A stretch of DNA of 6,906 nt, from positions 1 to 6,906 of the forward strand of contig CAJOEB010000049.1 of assembly GCA_905233775.1 (NCBI GenBank). The letters run 5' to 3'. The position numbers were made by a program, and so were the translations under genes. The notes beneath the pieces are model-generated. The model was not told the DNA's origin, searched no databases, and saw only the letters and a list, made by a program, of their open reading frames with translations. The DNA is from an uncultured Alphaproteobacteria bacterium. GTDB lineage: Bacteria; Pseudomonadota; Alphaproteobacteria; UBA3830. Of the stretch, positions 6,289-6,906 are shown in pieces (the stretch's first letter is position 1; each line of letters begins with the position of its first letter).

Positions 6289-6906
6289 CTACTTAAACCA
6301 ATGTTCTCTGGCTTTCATAATAACAGCACTTGCGCTTTCTTCATCTAATTCAGGCAAGAATTCAATTAATTCATCAGTCGCGAGATCCGCCAAATCATCT
6401 AATTTTAATATATTATGCTCAGCTAATTTCAAAAGCATCGGACTGGATAATACGCCAAGATCAATAAGTTTCTTATCAATCTTCATATTTCGCAGCTTCT
6501 CTTGCGCCTCTTTTTCCTGTTGTTCCAAGTAGTTTTGTGCACGAGAAATAAGCTCTTCAGACAATGCTTCATCAAAACCTTCTATAGATGCCAAATCTTC
6601 CTTTGATATGTTCGCCAGCTCTTCAACCTCAGAAAATCCTTCGGTAACAAGAAGGTGAGCTATAACTTCATCGCAATCCAGTACGTCCATAAACACTTGA
6701 GAACGCGCATGGTATTCTTGATTACTTTTTTCAACTGCTTCTGTCTCAGATACAACTGTAATATTCCAACCTGTAAGAGCTGATGCAAGACGAACGTTCT
6801 GCCCTCGCCTTCCGATAGCTAAACTTAACTGATTATCAGGTGTAAGTACCTCAAATTTATGATTATCCTCATCTAAAACAACTTTCGAAACCTCTGCCGG
6901 AGAAAG
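6289..6906 (-). CDS. nusA: Transcription termination/antitermination factor NusA, C-terminal 205 residues (5' end outside the window)
   Basis: NusA binds RNA polymerase and nascent RNA, and it modulates pausing, termination and antitermination. The open frame runs through the window edge at 6906, so the GTG at 6696 is an internal codon and not the start. The visible part begins inside the KH2 RNA-binding domain, with the signature GRRGQNVRLAS at visible residues 32-42 followed by ALTGW. Then come two helix-hairpin-helix acidic repeats. The first includes VTEGFSEVEELANISKEDLA (visible about 87-106), and the second LAEHNILKLDDLADLATDEL (about 156-175). They are joined by a charged linker, KEAQEKLRNMKIDKK. 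This two-repeat C-terminus is typical of proteobacterial NusA. It ends in TAG at 6289-6291. The N-terminal, S1 and KH1 domains lie beyond the window. infB follows directly, without the ylxR gene often found between them. Confidence 0.96.
   Translation of the reverse strand, partial: LSPAEVSKVVLDEDNHKFEVLTPDNQLSLAIGRRGQNVRLASALTGWNITVVSETEAVEKSNQEYHARSQVFMDVLDCDEVIAHLLVTEGFSEVEELANISKEDLASIEGFDEALSEELISRAQNYLEQQEKEAQEKLRNMKIDKKLIDLGVLSSPMLLKLAEHNILKLDDLADLATDELIEFLPELDEESASAVIMKAREHWFK

Noticed and set aside
6289..6696. A separate 135-residue gene starting with GTG at 6696
   Set aside because: The frame continues upstream to the window edge and encodes the NusA KH2 domain, so the GTG is an internal valine codon of nusA.

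Overview
The window looks like chromosomal DNA of an alphaproteobacterium, probably a host-associated, A+T-rich one (Holosporales- or Rickettsiales-like; this placement is inference). The evidence is an alphaproteobacterial-type NusA with two C-terminal helix-hairpin-helix repeats, an IF2 with a long charged N-terminal region, and the first 25 codons of a ChpT-like histidine phosphotransferase, a family typical of Alphaproteobacteria. Every gene I can support lies on the minus strand, so transcription runs from position 6906 towards 1.

Translation block (6906 to 3270): the 3' end of nusA, then infB 59 bases later, then rbfA, whose start overlaps the infB stop in an ATGA. This is the conserved core of the rimP-nusA-infB-rbfA-truB-rpsO-pnp operon. 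There is no ylxR between nusA and infB, and no truB after rbfA. Instead, an ATP-grasp amidoligase of the TupA-like family, with an added N-terminal membrane anchor, starts 9 bases after the rbfA stop.

Accessory block (2147 to 479): a well-formed sigma70-type promoter and a GGAGG ribosome-binding site drive a 292-residue multi-spanning membrane protein with a juxtamembrane cysteine cluster and a charged helical tail. A 126-residue protein with a signal peptide follows, overlapping it by 11-14 bases, and then a 114-residue hypothetical protein. I recognise none of the three. Their packing suggests one small operon of envelope or exported proteins.

Left end (478 to 1): a very A+T-rich non-coding stretch, about 10% G+C at 121-180. 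It carries three TTAA motifs at exact 11-base spacing, which match tandem CtrA-type boxes, and some possibly decayed coding sequence. At 74 a chpT-like gene starts behind a good GGAG site and runs off the window. In this class ChpT passes phosphate to CtrA, so CtrA-like boxes upstream of it fit functionally, although they lie about 350 bases away.

No rRNA, tRNA, CRISPR array, insertion sequence or replication origin is visible.
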